Notes under the pieces: generated by a model | What the model saw: the letters and a program-made list of their open reading frames with translations, nothing else | What the model was told of the DNA's origin: nothing | Databases searched by the model: none | DNA from: Thysanoteuthis rhombus | Lineage: Eukaryota; Mollusca; Cephalopoda; Oegopsida; Thysanoteuthidae | Reading direction: 5' to 3' | Assembly: GCA_963457665.1 (NCBI GenBank) | Contig: OY735207.1 | Span: 51,105,015-51,169,014 of the forward strand | Length of the DNA stretch: 64,000 bases | Program-made: the position numbers and the translations under genes | Shown: piece after piece, positions 11,137 to 21,825 of the stretch | Layout of the letters: each line of letters begins with the position of its first letter | How positions within the stretch are numbered: position 1 is the stretch's first letter

Positions 11137-11195
<59 letters not shown>

Positions 11196-11250
11196 GTACT
11201 AAAGCATTTGTATCTTGGTGAACTACATCTTGTGTATATATATATATATA
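11022..11250. repeat. AC/AT microsatellite
   Basis: Second block of AC/AT dinucleotide sequence, with a roughly 60-bp TA run at about 11138-11195 and a shorter one at 11236-11250. It lies immediately beyond the right arm of the inverted-repeat unit, mirroring the 1.4-kb block on the other side. Confidence 0.95.
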
Positions 11251-11744
11251 CTTGATGTTGGTAAAAATATCTACCCATGTTCCTGTGGAGCTTGAGCAGT
11301 TTCTGCACATTCTCTTCCTAACTTAGCAGTTGACTATTATAAAGCTGTTAATAATGTAAATAGATTTTTACGTCTTATCAATTTCATCTGAAGTCTTATT
11401 AAATGATGACGGTATTCGTTCAAGTGGAGAGTTCATTGTTTCAAATGGTGGGTAAGAAATATTTTTTACCAGCAAAATTGTGACCTCTGAGTGGAAGAGT
11501 CCATTATTAATGGACAGAGAAACAGAAAGCATCACGCTGTTCATTATATGAGCAGATTTTAATTTTTTTTTAATGCAAATAAGAAAGAAAAGTAGACCAG
11601 AAGTGTTGAATAGATTTTTTGAATAGATTGAACACAGAACATACTCTACAGTGTTCAACAGAGAACTTAGTTCTATTTAAAGTTACTGTTGCTATAGGAC
11701 TTCTACTGAGACCTATATACCCCCAACCCCAGTCTGTCCTTATC
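11251..11744. other. unassigned sequence
   Basis: No recurring repeat, RNA or coding sequence recognised. Minus-strand open frames at 11368-11658 and 11703-12008 carry no motif; the second lies largely over SINE-C. Confidence 0.4.
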
Positions 11745-12010
11745 ACAAGTTGAACAACTTAATAGACGGCATCGGAGACGAGAATTGTTCATATTGCGAT
11801 GGCAGGCATTATGATAAATGTGATTTCCATCGAAATCCCCACTCCCATTACCATGACGATATCTGCGGCTATTATTAACGCAGGAAACAATGAATCTATC
11901 GTAGAGATAGAGTGAAAAAAAGAGTTTGTCTGCTTCTGTCAACAGAGTGGCACTCAGCAAAAGCGGCAGTTCTGGGGGCGTTCGGTAATGTTCTCTCAAA
12001 GAATACAACC
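11745..12010 (+). mobile_element. SINE-C copy 1 (head truncated)
   Basis: Same body as 12.90-13.23 and 14.34-14.53 kb: GTGATTTCCATCGAAATCCC, ATGACGATATCTGCGGCTAT, AAACAATGAATCTATCGTAG, GAGTGAAAAAAAGAGTTTGT, GGCAGTTCTGGGGGCGTTC and a final TAATGTTCTCTCAAAGAATA. The tRNA-like head seen in copy 2 is absent or degraded here. Confidence 0.75.
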
Positions 12011-12030
12011 AGTGTTACGATTGTTTAGAC

Positions 12031-12767
12031 CACAGATTCTCAAATGGAAGGCACTTGGCTCCCTGGGGAGGAATTTCTTATGAGCAGAAATTTCAGTCAA
12101 GGTAGGAATGTATAATGAACAAGCCCAATTGCTGCAGGGTAAAACTCTACTCCTACTTCCATTACAACTCAAGATGATTACTGCAACTTTTGTATTGTAT
12201 AAATGTATTTATTTACAAGAAGGAGATGAGCCCTTGTGTATTTGTAATATGGATTTTCTTAGATATGTAAGACTCGTCAGTTTGGCTCAGGCGGTGAGAG
12301 AGTCACCTACCGATCACCTGGTGATGATTTCAAATCACCATAGGGAAATGTTAATTGTATAAATATATTCATTTATTGGAACAAAATAAGCCTTTGAGTA
12401 ATTGTTACATAAATTTACGTAGACTTATCAGTACGGCTCAGCCAGTAAGAGATCCGCCTGCCGATCACTTGGCATGATTTCGAAAACCTTGGTAGGGAAA
12501 TGTTAATTCTAGATATCAATTTGGTTTAATGAGATGGGACCCACAAAAAGTGAAGAGTTTACTCCCCTAAATTAGGTAAGGATTGTTGTTGTTGCTGTTG
12601 TTGTTGAGGTGAGGGGGAAGGGGCAAAATCAACTCCAGTATCCGACTTGGACTGAACTTCAACAAAAGCATAATGGTGATAACTATTCAAAATGGGGGTG
12701 GGGTTGAGGGAAACTAGGATCACGGGGATGGGGAGGGGGAAGTGACCTGGGACTCAGAGAACCACTG
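12031..12767 (+). mobile_element. hAT-like non-autonomous element with near-perfect 8-bp target duplication
   Basis: Left end CACAGATTCTCAAATGG and right end (reverse complement) CAGTGGTTCTCTGAGTCCC are imperfect inverted repeats of the hAT style. The flanks are GTTTAGAC (12023-12030) and GTTCAGAC (12768-12775), 7 of 8 bases identical, as expected for a hAT target-site duplication. No transposase is present. A SINE-B oligomer is nested inside, so the element is older than, or carried, that SINE. Confidence 0.75.
12190..12655 (+). mobile_element. SINE-B oligomer nested in the hAT-like element
   Basis: Two and a half tandem monomers with a period near 155-160 bp. Each monomer has an A-box-like TTTGGCTCAGGCGGTGAGAG or ACGGCTCAGCCAGTAAGAG, then CACCTACCGATCACCTGG, GATTTCAAATCACC, TAGGGAAATGTTAATT and a TAAATATATTCATTTATT linker. 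The 3' part reads CCCCTAAATTAGG, a (TTG)n run (about 12587-12607) and a CAACTCCAGTATCCGACTTG block. It is the most complete copy of the family here. Confidence 0.75.
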
Positions 12768-12894
12768 GTTCAGACCATTTCAAAACTAATTAAACATAAA
12801 TGAAAGTAGAATAGAAGGCTAATTACAAATTAAAACAATTAGTGTCATAAATACAAAACATTCTGACAAACTAAAGAATTAAAAATGGATAATC

Positions 12895-13228
12895 TTCCAG
12901 TGCTGCACTGTACAGTAGTGGTTAACAAGTTGGTCTTACAGACCGCTAAAACTGGAGCGAGTTCGATTCTTATAATAGACAGCACCAGAGATGACGATTG
13001 TGCGTATTATGATGGCAAGTATTATGTTAGATGTGATTTCCATCAGAATCCCCACTCTCATCACCATGACGATATCTATGGCTATTATTAACGCTGGAAA
13101 CAATGAATCTATCATAGAGATAGAGTGAAAAAAAGAGTTCGTCTGGTAATGTCAACAGAGCGGAACACAGCAACAACAGAGAGAAGACAGTTCTGTGGGC
13201 GTTCAGTTATGTTCTCTCAGAAGATCTG
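12895..13228 (+). mobile_element. SINE-C copy 2 (complete, tRNA-derived)
   Basis: The head reads like a tRNA gene: CAGTAGTGGTTAACAAG as A box and GCGAGTTCGATTC as a good B box, about 40 bases apart. The unrelated body shared with copies 1 and 3 follows (TGATTTCCATCAGAATCCCC, AACAATGAATCTATCATAG, GAGAAGACAGTTCTG, GGGCGTTCAGTTATGTTCTC). Length is about 330 bp with no simple-sequence tail. Confidence 0.8.
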
Positions 13229-13378
13229 CTGTTTTATTCACTGCCATAGACTGATGGCCTGAGTAAGTCGCGATGAAAAGCAGCTAAAAAATCAAGATAA
13301 AAGAAAATGATAATAAAAAAGTTAATTATAATATTAATGGTCGACAATGTTTCATGTAATTAAGAAAAAATAGAGATG

Positions 13379-13800
13379 ACAGGTCTGGTTAGCCACTCAA
13401 TAGAAACCGACATGTGACCAATGCCTATTAGAAGCATGCTGTGTTATGGGTGATCAATTAAAAAATTGGAAGGAGGGGTTTTGAATGAATGAGTTACTTC
13501 TTTTGCCTTTTGTTGAGTGGGGATCACAAGCATGAAAGCTGCCTGACATGAATTTAAGAGACTAATTCAGCTTTAAGATTGTCAAATGAGCCGTACACTA
13601 ATAATTAATTTCAGAGGGGATTTTTAAAAAACAAACATTGTTTTTTTTTCTCCAGACATAAGAAGTAAATGCTTGCATTTTCAGCCCTCTAGCTCCAGTA
13701 GTGCAGCCTGAATGTATGACATGTACATAGCCAGCCAGAATCATTTTAAAAGTAGAGAACCTTAAGTAGACAGTTTTGGTTTGCTGTTTTTAATAATGCC
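13379..13800 (+). repeat. Repeat R, full copy
   Basis: One of the best full-length R copies. Left end CAGGTCTGGTTAGCCACTCA followed by ATAGAAACC, then GCATGCTGTGTTATGGGTGA, GGGGTTTTGAATGAATGAG, TTTTGTTGAGTGGGGATCAC, TTTTTTTCTCCAGACATAAG, CCCTCTAGCTCCAGTAGTGC, CATAGCCAGCCAGAATCA, and right end AGACAGTTTTGGTTTGCTG. Confidence 0.85.
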
Positions 13801-14187
13801 ACAATGACCTTTCAGGTTAAGAAATATTCAAATAGGTGTCACATGCGAATAGTTATTTTTCAAGTCTCTTATTAGTCTTCATTTTTGTGTTTCTAACTCT
13901 CATAAGTCATTTCAACTCTCTTTAGTCTTTTAAACTTATCATGTTTTAGTGTTTCCAACTTTTACTATTTTAACATCAACAAACCATTTCAACATATAAT
14001 TTACTGTACTTGATTCTGTCTCAAAAATAACTCCCTTTTTTACTAAACCTTTGATGTGGAAAGTATCTGAAAGGTCTTGCTTAGGATAACAGAAAGTGAA
14101 AAAAAATAACAAACAAAAAAAAAACAACAAAGAAACTTCTCCACATGGATATTTTCTAAGGTTAGCCTAGTACAGCATTGAACCACA

Positions 14188-14270
14188 AGTACGGGGTCAC
14201 CCAATGAGAATCAAACTCACTACAGTTGTAATGTTTGGTAAGATAAGCTTTTTAACCACAAACTCAATGG
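14188..14270 (-). mobile_element. tRNA-like SINE head, reversed
   Basis: On the minus strand TTGAGTTTGTGGTTAAAAAG gives an A-box-like stretch and GTGAGTTTGATTCTCATTGG a clear B box, about 40 bases apart. No further body is recognisable. The stretch 13801-14187 before it shows nothing else. Confidence 0.5.
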
Positions 14271-14335
14271 CGAGGCACTCTTACTAAGCTCAGATTAGTT
14301 TGTCATAAAGTTATAAGTGCGGGGCACCAAGTGGG

Positions 14336-14530
14336 AATCAGACATCGAAATCCTCACACCCATCGCCATGACGATAGCTGCGATTATTATTAACACAGAA
14401 AACAATGAATCTATCGTAGAGAATGAGTGAAAAAAAGAGTTTGTTTGCTTATGTCAACGGAGTGGCACTCAGCAACAACAGAGAGAAGGCAGTTCTGTGG
14501 GCGTTCAGTAATGTTCTCTTCTTGAAGAAT
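14336..14530 (+). mobile_element. SINE-C copy 3 (truncated)
   Basis: Matches SINE-C from GACATCGAAATCCTCACACC to CAGTAATGTTCTCTTCTTGA. The tRNA head and the first part of the body are missing. Same orientation as the other two copies, which lie within 2.7 kb upstream. Confidence 0.75.
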
Positions 14531-14674
14531 ACAATCAGCATCACAAGTATCGCCAAGACTGGCACTACCTGTATAGGTAGTACAAGCATTTCTGGTATCA
14601 GTTGCAATTGTAGCTATCATTATCATCAATGTGAACAGAAGACTAATCAATATCACCTGAGTTTCTATAAATTA

Positions 14675-16119
14675 CAGTAACACCCTGTTTAGTGCTACCC
14701 CGCTTAATACTGCCTCGTTTAGTGCTGATTCACAAAAGCGCTCTTTTTCAAACCTAAATTTAGTAATGTTGAATCTCGTAAATAAATGATTAGAGACAGC
14801 AGTGTGGAAAGTCTCCAAAATAACTGTATAACGTGCACTCTATACCATGTGTATCTGAATGAACACATACGTGTAAATGTAGTGATATATATCGACACCT
14901 ATTGATATTTCATCAGCTCCGAAAAGTAGCTACAAGATGAGATACGCAGCACTAATACTGTCCATCTTGTTGAGGCTCAACAATGACATCCTATGATGGT
15001 GAAATAGTTGCTGGCATAATTTCTATCAATCAACATCACCTGAGTTAGTATAAATTATAGTAATACCTCGGATAATGCTCTAGGTATGATCTTAAAAATG
15101 TAGCACTAAACACTAAAAAAAAAAAACGCTATACGGGGCCATTAGAACAGTATAAATAGAGATTGTGCCAGCAATCATTTTATAATATATGAGATCGTTG
15201 TTGAGCCTCAACAAGATAGCGTGCTGGGTATCTTATCTGTTAGTTACTTTCAGATGACAATATATATTGCTACATGATGAATTATTGAGTATTACACAAT
15301 CCGTAGTTTCACATAATAAGTTCACAAAATTTCATGGAATCCCTAGCTTCTCATTCAATGTAGAAATGGTTAATAAGCTTGTTATGCTGATTATTACCAC
15401 AGTGATGAGTTCCATCCCTACTGGGTACTCCATTATTTTGGCCCTGTGTCAAACTTAGCTGAACATAGTAAATACCGAGTATATGCTGCTTCAGTATTTA
15501 CAGTGTTTATACATTACAGTTTAGCGTAGTCTTTACTCAGGCCACAGTAATATCGTAATCATAACGGTAATAATGGTCAGCATCACAAGCTTGTTAACCA
15601 TTACTCCACTGATTGTTACACAGGGGGCTTCTGAATTCTTCAGGAATTTCCCCAAATCCATAGGGATTTCCCGAAATTACTATTCTTACAATTTTACTGT
15701 AACATAGATAAGTTCCCTAAAAAATGCTGTGGTAAACAAAAGAATACCCTACAGGGTCATTATAATTGCATAAATAGAGATTGTACCAGCAATCATTTCA
15801 AAATATATGATGTTGTTGTTGAGCCTCAACAAGACGGAATGATTGATGTTGTGTATTTCATCTGGTAACTACTTTCCTGTTAAAGTATCACTAGGTGTCG
15901 ACGTATATTGCTGGATAGTAAATTACTCTACATGTGTATCTGCTTATTTTCATATATATAGCAAATAAACCGAACAGTATACAGCTGTATCAGAGACAGT
16001 CCATTATGCCGTCTTCTATCATTCATTATTTATTTTGGAAATTTAGCATGTCTAAATTTATTAAGAGAAATATTTGAATAAGAGCGCTATAGTGAATCAG
16101 CACAAAGAGGGCATTACTG
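14675..16119 (+). mobile_element. 1.45-kb fold-back DNA transposon with long inverted repeats and TA target duplication
   Basis: Left terminus CAGTAACACCCTGTTTAGTG and right terminus (reverse complement) CAGTAATGCCCTCTTTGTGC are inverted, and TA flanks both ends (14673-14674, 16120-16121). That is the signature of Tc1/mariner-pogo superfamily insertion. The inverted similarity runs about 340 bp inward on each side; shared blocks include GTGCTGATTCAC, TCGACACCTA and CTTGTTGAGGCTCAACAA. A third copy of the inner part of the arm lies at about 15058-15310 in right-arm orientation. A smaller inverted pair (15366-15410 and 15561-15600) flanks the centre. No transposase was found, so it must be moved in trans if it moves at all. 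Confidence 0.85.
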
Positions 16120-16198
16120 TAGTTACACTTCTACACATGGAAAAAGGCCCTGCATTATTTTACACGGTGAGAAAGTAATAATTCATTACGAGTTCAAC

Positions 16199-16480
16199 CA
16201 GTGATTCCCAAACCGTGTGCCGTGGCTCCCCTCTCCCAGGTGCCATTATTAGTTTCCTTGGGTGGCGCAGGATATTCAAATTATAATAATTCCAGGCATT
16301 CGTAATTTAATACGCTGATGTACACGCACAGCTATAGGAAGTGATATCTAACTGGTATGTCATGAATCACTGTCCATCTAGAGTTGAACTTCACCATCTC
16401 AACACTAGATGGCGCTTGGTCGATAACAAGGTTAACATTCTGAATTGTTCTAGAACTGTCTCGAATATTCTTGGTACATA
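16199..16480 (+). mobile_element. possible hAT-like terminal fragment
   Basis: CAGTGATTCCCAAACCGTGT followed by GCCGTGGCTCCC resembles hAT-like ends seen at 43.43 and 56.14 kb. I could not find the opposite terminus, so this is either truncated or misassigned. The stretch to 16980 contains nothing else I can name. Confidence 0.35.
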
Positions 16481-16980
16481 AATATGAACGCTGATTCTCC
16501 GCAGTCCCATTGAAGACCGATTCTACTAAATGACAACAAGATCAAGCTATTAGGTTAGACATTTAGATAAAGATAATAAGTTTATTTGATATAGGTTAAT
16601 AGTATAAATCCAAAAGCTTATTTTCTGAGTAAGTGTGCTGTGAAGAAATTGTTATGCACTGAGGGCACGTGAAAAAGTCCGGTGACCACTGTTAAACAAT
16701 AGTTCAGTCATTGAAAGAGAAGCCATTCAAAGTTGAGATTTCATTTATTGGAGTCTCTTTGAATGAAATCTAAAGGAGAAATTTGGAACAAAGTTGATTT
16801 CTTTTGGAAGGCAAAAATTGAATCTTTTTACTATTTGATGAAAACCGACCACAAATAAAAGATTGTTAGCCAAAAGGAATTATTTTCATAACTTTTACCA
16901 GGTTTTCCATTCACAGGAGAAAATGTTTTTTTAGATAGGAAGAAATTATTGGTATTTATTCAAAAAACAAATTTTTCTTA

Positions 16981-17680
16981 CATCTGCCAACAAAGTTGAA
17001 GAGGTATACGTAACACCATGCATCTTTCCATTCTGTCTGCCCACACAATATCTCCAAAAGTTCAGAATAAATTTCAATGAGATTTTCTGGAAGGTTGGGT
17101 TATCCGATAAAGCAGAAGTGATTGAATTTGGCGGGGGGGGGGGGAGACACAGGGATTGATTTTTGATTAAAAGATATTTTCCAAGATCTTTTTTATAAAT
17201 TTATTTATTTGCTCAGGTTAGTCAACACAATATCTTGAAAACTTTTCAAATAAATTTTGTGGAAAGCTAGGAAGGAAGAAAACGGGAGTCTGTGACACCA
17301 TAGAAACTATTAAAAAACTCAAATGCCAATGGGCAGACTATGTTGCAAGAATGAAAGACAACCGATGGACATCACGTCTCACAACATGGATCTCTATAGA
17401 TCACATGAGAAACCGAGGCCGACAGAACACAAGATGGAGAGATGAACTTGACAAATTCAGGAAATACTGGCTCCGCCACACTTTTGATAGAGAATTGTGG
17501 CAAATCCTGGGGAATGTCCATGTCCAATGACGGATGTTAAAAGACTGATGATGATGATGATGATGATGAGACTATGGGGTAAAGAAGAAGTGATTAAATT
17601 TTGGGGTGGATCCAGGAATTTTCATGATTGAGTCAGTGTATAGCATTGGCAGAGGTATGTGCTTCTTTCCCATGACCTAC
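16981..17680 (+). repeat. Repeat P copy, split by a LINE insertion
   Basis: Left part 16981-17270: TCTGCCAACAAAGTTGAAGA, GGTATACGT, CACAATATCTCCAAAAGTTC and a partial second block ending TTTTGTGGAAAGCTAG. The sequence then jumps to a LINE 3' end and resumes at about 17570 with TATGGGGTAAAGAAGAAGTG, GGGTGGATCCAGGAATTTTC and CATTGGCAGAGGTATGTGC. Joining the two parts gives the usual order of P landmarks, so the LINE entered an existing P copy. A run of ten or more G lies at about 17132. Confidence 0.75.
17271..17569 (+). pseudogene. LINE 3' end, RTE-like (intact tail to its own stop)
   Basis: Open from 17273 to a TGA at 17528-17530 (85 codons) with no internal stop: RKKTGVCDTIETIKKLKCQW, ADYVARMKDNRWTSRLTTW, RNRGRQNTRWRDELDKF, LWQILGNV. 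This is the C-terminal tail found after the reverse transcriptase in RTE-like and related non-LTR elements (the GHVARxxDxRW motif appears here as DYVARMKDNRW). A 3' untranslated stretch of about 15 bases and a (GAT)n run end the insertion. The 5' truncation is complete; only the tail is present, so it is non-functional despite the clean frame. Confidence 0.85.
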
Positions 17681-17689
17681 CCTTCCAGG

Positions 17690-17975
17690 AAGTTTTATTG
17701 AAATTCATGGAGAACTTTTGGAGATACTGTATTGCATGGAAATGCAGCTATAATGCAGGGGAGGAAACAGGTTTGTCGATTGACCCTAAAATTCATTGAT
17801 AACTAGGATGCAAGAGAAGTGACTGTATATGGATCATCCCAGAATTTGGTCTTTTCCTTTTACAAAATTTAATTGAGAACTTTTGGACATATTGTGTAGG
17901 CAGACATATTATGTAGACAGAGGGACAGACACAAGTGAATACATGTAACCCTCCTAACTTCTTTGGCAGAGGTAA
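17690..17975 (-). repeat. Repeat P fragment, reversed
   Basis: Plus-strand reading CATGGAGAACTTTTGGAGAT and, again, AATTGAGAACTTTTGGACAT, ending AACTTCTTTGGCAGAGGTAA. This is P in the opposite orientation to its neighbour at 16.98-17.68 kb, so two P copies stand tail to tail. Confidence 0.65.
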
Positions 17976-18354
17976 ATAAAATGATGAATAAGTTTCTGAA
18001 CACCTTCAGCGCCAATATTTTTTTTCTTGCTGACATGTGTAGGCAAAGAATGGAACAAGGGGGATTCCCCCAAGAATTGATAAGGTATTAATCACAGCAT
18101 TGTGTGGAGGACAAAATGAAGATAAAGCGAAAATTTTAAAAGAGGGGATGTTACGTAATTAAGTGCACTGTAGGGTCTGAAGTCATGAATTGCATTTGAT
18201 TTGCATTGTAGAGAGAGAATTGTGCACATGTCAGCCTCACCCTCTCATCTCTGTCTGCTTGAGACCAGTGGCAAGACATAGTCAAGGTTGCTGGGGACAG
18301 TAAAATACCAGGGTGCTCCGCATGTCATGCTGTGCTCTTTGTGCTCTACAATGT
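17976..18354. other. unassigned sequence
   Basis: No recurring family or coding sequence recognised. The plus-strand open frame 18313-18636 mostly overlaps a reversed SINE-A and carries no motif. Confidence 0.35.
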
Positions 18355-18605
18355 GTTGCTGGCACCAAAGGGGGTGTTAGTTTGGGATCAGTTATCAGTC
18401 CCCAAAACTGGTTGCCAACCATGACTATAGAGCCTAGTCTAACTAGCTATGGACCCATTGCTAGGGAGAGAAGAGATAGACTAATGCCTTTCCCAAAGGC
18501 ATTAGTACAAAGTGAACCCAAACTGTCTCAGTCAGAGTTTGAATTCAGCTTCCCTATTCGATCCAAATACCATTGTTCATTAGGCCACCTGCATCTCAAT
18601 GTATT
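18355..18605 (-). mobile_element. SINE-A copy, reversed
   Basis: Minus strand: GCAGGTGGCCTAATGAACAA in the A-box position, a weak B-box region (GAATTCAAACTCTG), then ACTAATGCCTTTGGGAAAGG, CTCTTCTCTCCCTAGCAATG, ATGGTTGGCAACCAGTTTTG. Matches 24.9 and 57.4 kb in the same order. Confidence 0.7.
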
Positions 18606-19439
18606 ATATCAGGGTTTGTCAGCATATATAATGTAGGATCTTTTCATAATCCCCTACATCATTTAACTCTTAAACTGCTTCAAAATGCTTGGAACTGTTC
18701 TGCCGATCAAATAAAAAGTAATAGAAATCTTTTTTGATTCCAATAGAAAAGAAATAAAATTTTCAAAATGGTCAAAGGGAAGTAACTTTGATGAAACGTT
18801 ATTCTTCTCAAAATTCTAATACGAATTTGAGAGTTAATCTATGTTTATTGCAATGAATTCATTCAACCAGTGACATAAACACCTGTCAAATGGGTTTGGC
18901 TAATTTATTTCCCAGCATCTGCTTCACTCAGACCCCCAGGACAATGGATGTATTTTTGTCATTACAGTATCTCTTGATAAAGTCCACCCACAATCTGCTG
19001 GCTGGACAAAGGTGTGGCAATTAACAGCCTTCTATTAAACTCAATCTTATTCACTTCACTATTTTTTTGGTCTCTTGCATAATTATGTAATTATGCACTT
19101 TGGCCACTTTATGCTATTAATTGCTGTTTTATCACCGGAAATCATTCAGTAAGTGTTATTGAATCAGTTATTTGAAACCCAAGAAACATCTCAAAATACC
19201 TTTCAGAAAAGAGATATCATTTTTTTTACTGCTTAATAGTACTATCATATATGTCGCTGTATAAGTCGACTCCAAAACTAAGGTCTCAATTCAAGTTTGG
19301 TCCAACATTCACCAGATAAACCGACTCTGCAACATGAGGCAGCATTGTGTCCATGAAGCTGTCAAGTCCATAGAGTCCAAACAGACAAAAATGATAGGAA
19401 AAATACCTGATGTTGAAAAAAGTCAACATACGCTAGCAT
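18606..19439. other. unassigned AT-rich sequence
   Basis: No element, RNA or coding sequence recognised in this stretch on either strand. Confidence 0.35.
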
Positions 19440-19665
19440 ATATGGTAGAAAGCATTCAATGCCGTAGACTAACTCAATCAGAATAAAATTCCTGGATCCG
19501 CCCTAAAATCTGATCACTTCTTCCGTAGGGCATGACCAATCCTTCCACAAAACTTGATTGAGAACTTTTGGAGATATCATGTGGACGGATGGAAAGACAA
19601 ACAGATAGACCAGAGAGACATGGGGTAATACATAAACCTCTATGATTTCATTGATAGAGGTATAA
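19440..19665 (-). repeat. Repeat P fragment, reversed
   Basis: Plus-strand reading AAATTCCTGGATCCGCCC, TGATCACTTCTTCCGTAGGG, CCTTCCACAAAACTTGATTG, GAGAACTTTTGGAGATATCA and ATTTCATTGATAGAGGTATA. It is a single-block copy, lacking the internal duplication of the longer ones. Confidence 0.75.
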
Positions 19666-21235
19666 GAGGCTTGAGAATTTGAAATATCATCAATGTCCCT
19701 GAACCCAGGTATGTCAAATTTACTAGGAATAGAATTTAATTGACACCTGAGAAGCAGAGAACGTGTGTAGGATGAATGGCTATTAATTGAAGCAGCTAAA
19801 GTGGGTCCTGAAAGTATCCTGCCATTTAATATAAAAAAAAATAGGCTACCTAGGGCATTTGCTCATTTGTCCACTTCCAGGTAGTCCCCTTGGGAGATTA
19901 TGTACTTATGCCATTGTTCCTTCCACTATTTAAAATAGTCCTTGTTTGGGGTCACCATCAGCTGCCTCATTGCCCTTCTCCTCATCATCCAATCTTCCGA
20001 CAGATATTTTAGCTTTGGGAAAAGCCAGAAGTCTGAAAAGTCCTCTTATGGGATCACCATCAGCTGTTGCCAATTTAATTTTCAAATTTACATCCACAAT
20101 TGTCAAAAACATCTTATAACACCTAGAAACATCTAAATTCTCCATATATAACTATATATATATCTTCCAACTCTGGAATAGAGCATTCTGGTGGATGAGG
20201 AATTGTGCATAAGTAAATATATCGCTTAAAGTCAGGCTTACTGACCATCCAGTTAAAAACAACAAAACAGCTGTCTGTGGAAGACTCAATTATTAATTAT
20301 TATTATATGTGTGACTTTGATCTTCAACATTTATCTTATTAAAATATTACTTGACTTATTATCATTCATTGGCAACTCTGAGCAAGGGATGTAACTAACA
20401 TTTTGGTATGTCAGTCAGTGACAGCAATCAATGCTGGCACATTTAAAAAGAGATGAAAAATCCACAAATATGATAATTCCCATACTATTGATCCTCTATA
20501 TCAATGTTCCTGAACTTGAGACACATGCCCCAAAAGGGGGGAATTTTAATATTTTGGGGGCAATTCGGAATTTGATTTTGAAGAGCAAAAATAGTTCTAC
20601 AGCTCAAAACTGAGTTGTGTTAAGATTCAACTGATTAATTCTCAATAATACAATACTATTAATTCGTAATAACACAGTACTATTAATTATCAATTTTACT
20701 AAAGATTTGCCTGAAGGCCAAGAATCTAATTATTAGATGTGGTTCTTTTTGCTACATTTTGTCATATATGTATAATCAAATTACTTTTCATGTAGTAAGA
20801 CAGACATCAAATCTTTGGAGCTATAGAAATTGGGCAGGAAGCAAAAATGGTAAAAAACCACTGCTTTAAATGAAACACATACACATACATATAGATAAAA
20901 CTTAAATAAAAGTTATGATGTAGACAGATACTTTTATTTAAAAACAAACTTTCATTCTTCATTGGTGATGGAAATCATGAGATATGCATGAAGCATCTCA
21001 GTGAAATACTATTGCCTATTAACATAGAGGGTTGTTTATAAATGAGCTGCTTTGTCTCTGCCTTGTTGCTAAGTTACTGGGGACACAAGTTGGGTGACCA
21101 GACTCACTGGCCATAATTGGCAATCATTCATCTCATTCAGAAATGCTTGCACAAATGAAGCCTTCAAGAGTACCAAGACATGATGGTACTCATCTGACTT
21201 GACCAGCCTCAGGCTGCTTGAAAAAATATGCTGAT
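19666..21235. other. unassigned sequence with minor repeat traces
   Basis: A phrase around 21089-21130 (GACCAGACTCACTGGCCATA, then ATTGGCAATCATTC) resembles 40.085-40.12 kb. Otherwise no recurring family, RNA or coding sequence seen. Confidence 0.35.
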
Positions 21236-21620
21236 ATTGATGATGGTAGGGGGCAAGAGAATAGTCTCTGCTTAGAAACCTCTGAAAGTGTCCTCAGATT
21301 CACCTCAAGAAGAAACCGGGACATGTGCGATGAAAGCAATCCAAAGATCAAAGAAAGAGTGTCTAATAAGCGAGGGACAGACAAGGCACATCTTGGCCCA
21401 ACCATCACGTCCACACAAGGGAATCTCTTTCTACCAAGCATGTCACATCCTTTAATGCAACTTCTGCACTAAACAGGATGAATGGCGGAAAAATATTGCA
21501 AAGACCGCCCAACTTAGTGCAGACGTTGGCAACTTCAAGGGCTTTTGCCTAACCCTAAAGGCAATAAATATACGGTCATCACTTAGCAGGTCGAAACCAA
21601 CTGCGTAGGGTGAACAGCCA
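21236..21620 (+). pseudogene. LINE polyprotein relic, linker between endonuclease and reverse transcriptase
   Basis: One frame gives SVLRFTSRRNRDMCDESNPK followed by IKERVSNKRGTDKAHL. After a frameshift near 21440 another gives QDEWRKNIAKTAQLSADVGN followed by FKGFCLTLKAIN. From memory of the family, this matches the linker of many non-LTR polyproteins, where a D-W-F-D-E-N-N-P-K-I block is followed by K-R-x-x-H-K-A-H-L, then Q-D-E-W-W and a D-x-K-x-F-Y-x-x-L-K block. The conserved W of the first block is replaced by M here. Frameshifts and stops make it a fossil; neither catalytic domain is present. Confidence 0.7.
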
Positions 21621-21825
21621 ATAGTGATCCCGGAAGAGGACTTTGCAGACTGTAGAGAAGATTGGAAGGGTTACTGGGAGGAGTGAGTGAGGTCCCAATG
21701 GGAGTTTTTTGGGGGAACTAAGATGCCACTGCACTGGGTAGGCTATTTTTTTTTGTTAATATTAGATGGCTTGATACTTTCTGGACAAACCTTACATCAG
21801 TATATCTTCTATAATAATAATAGGT

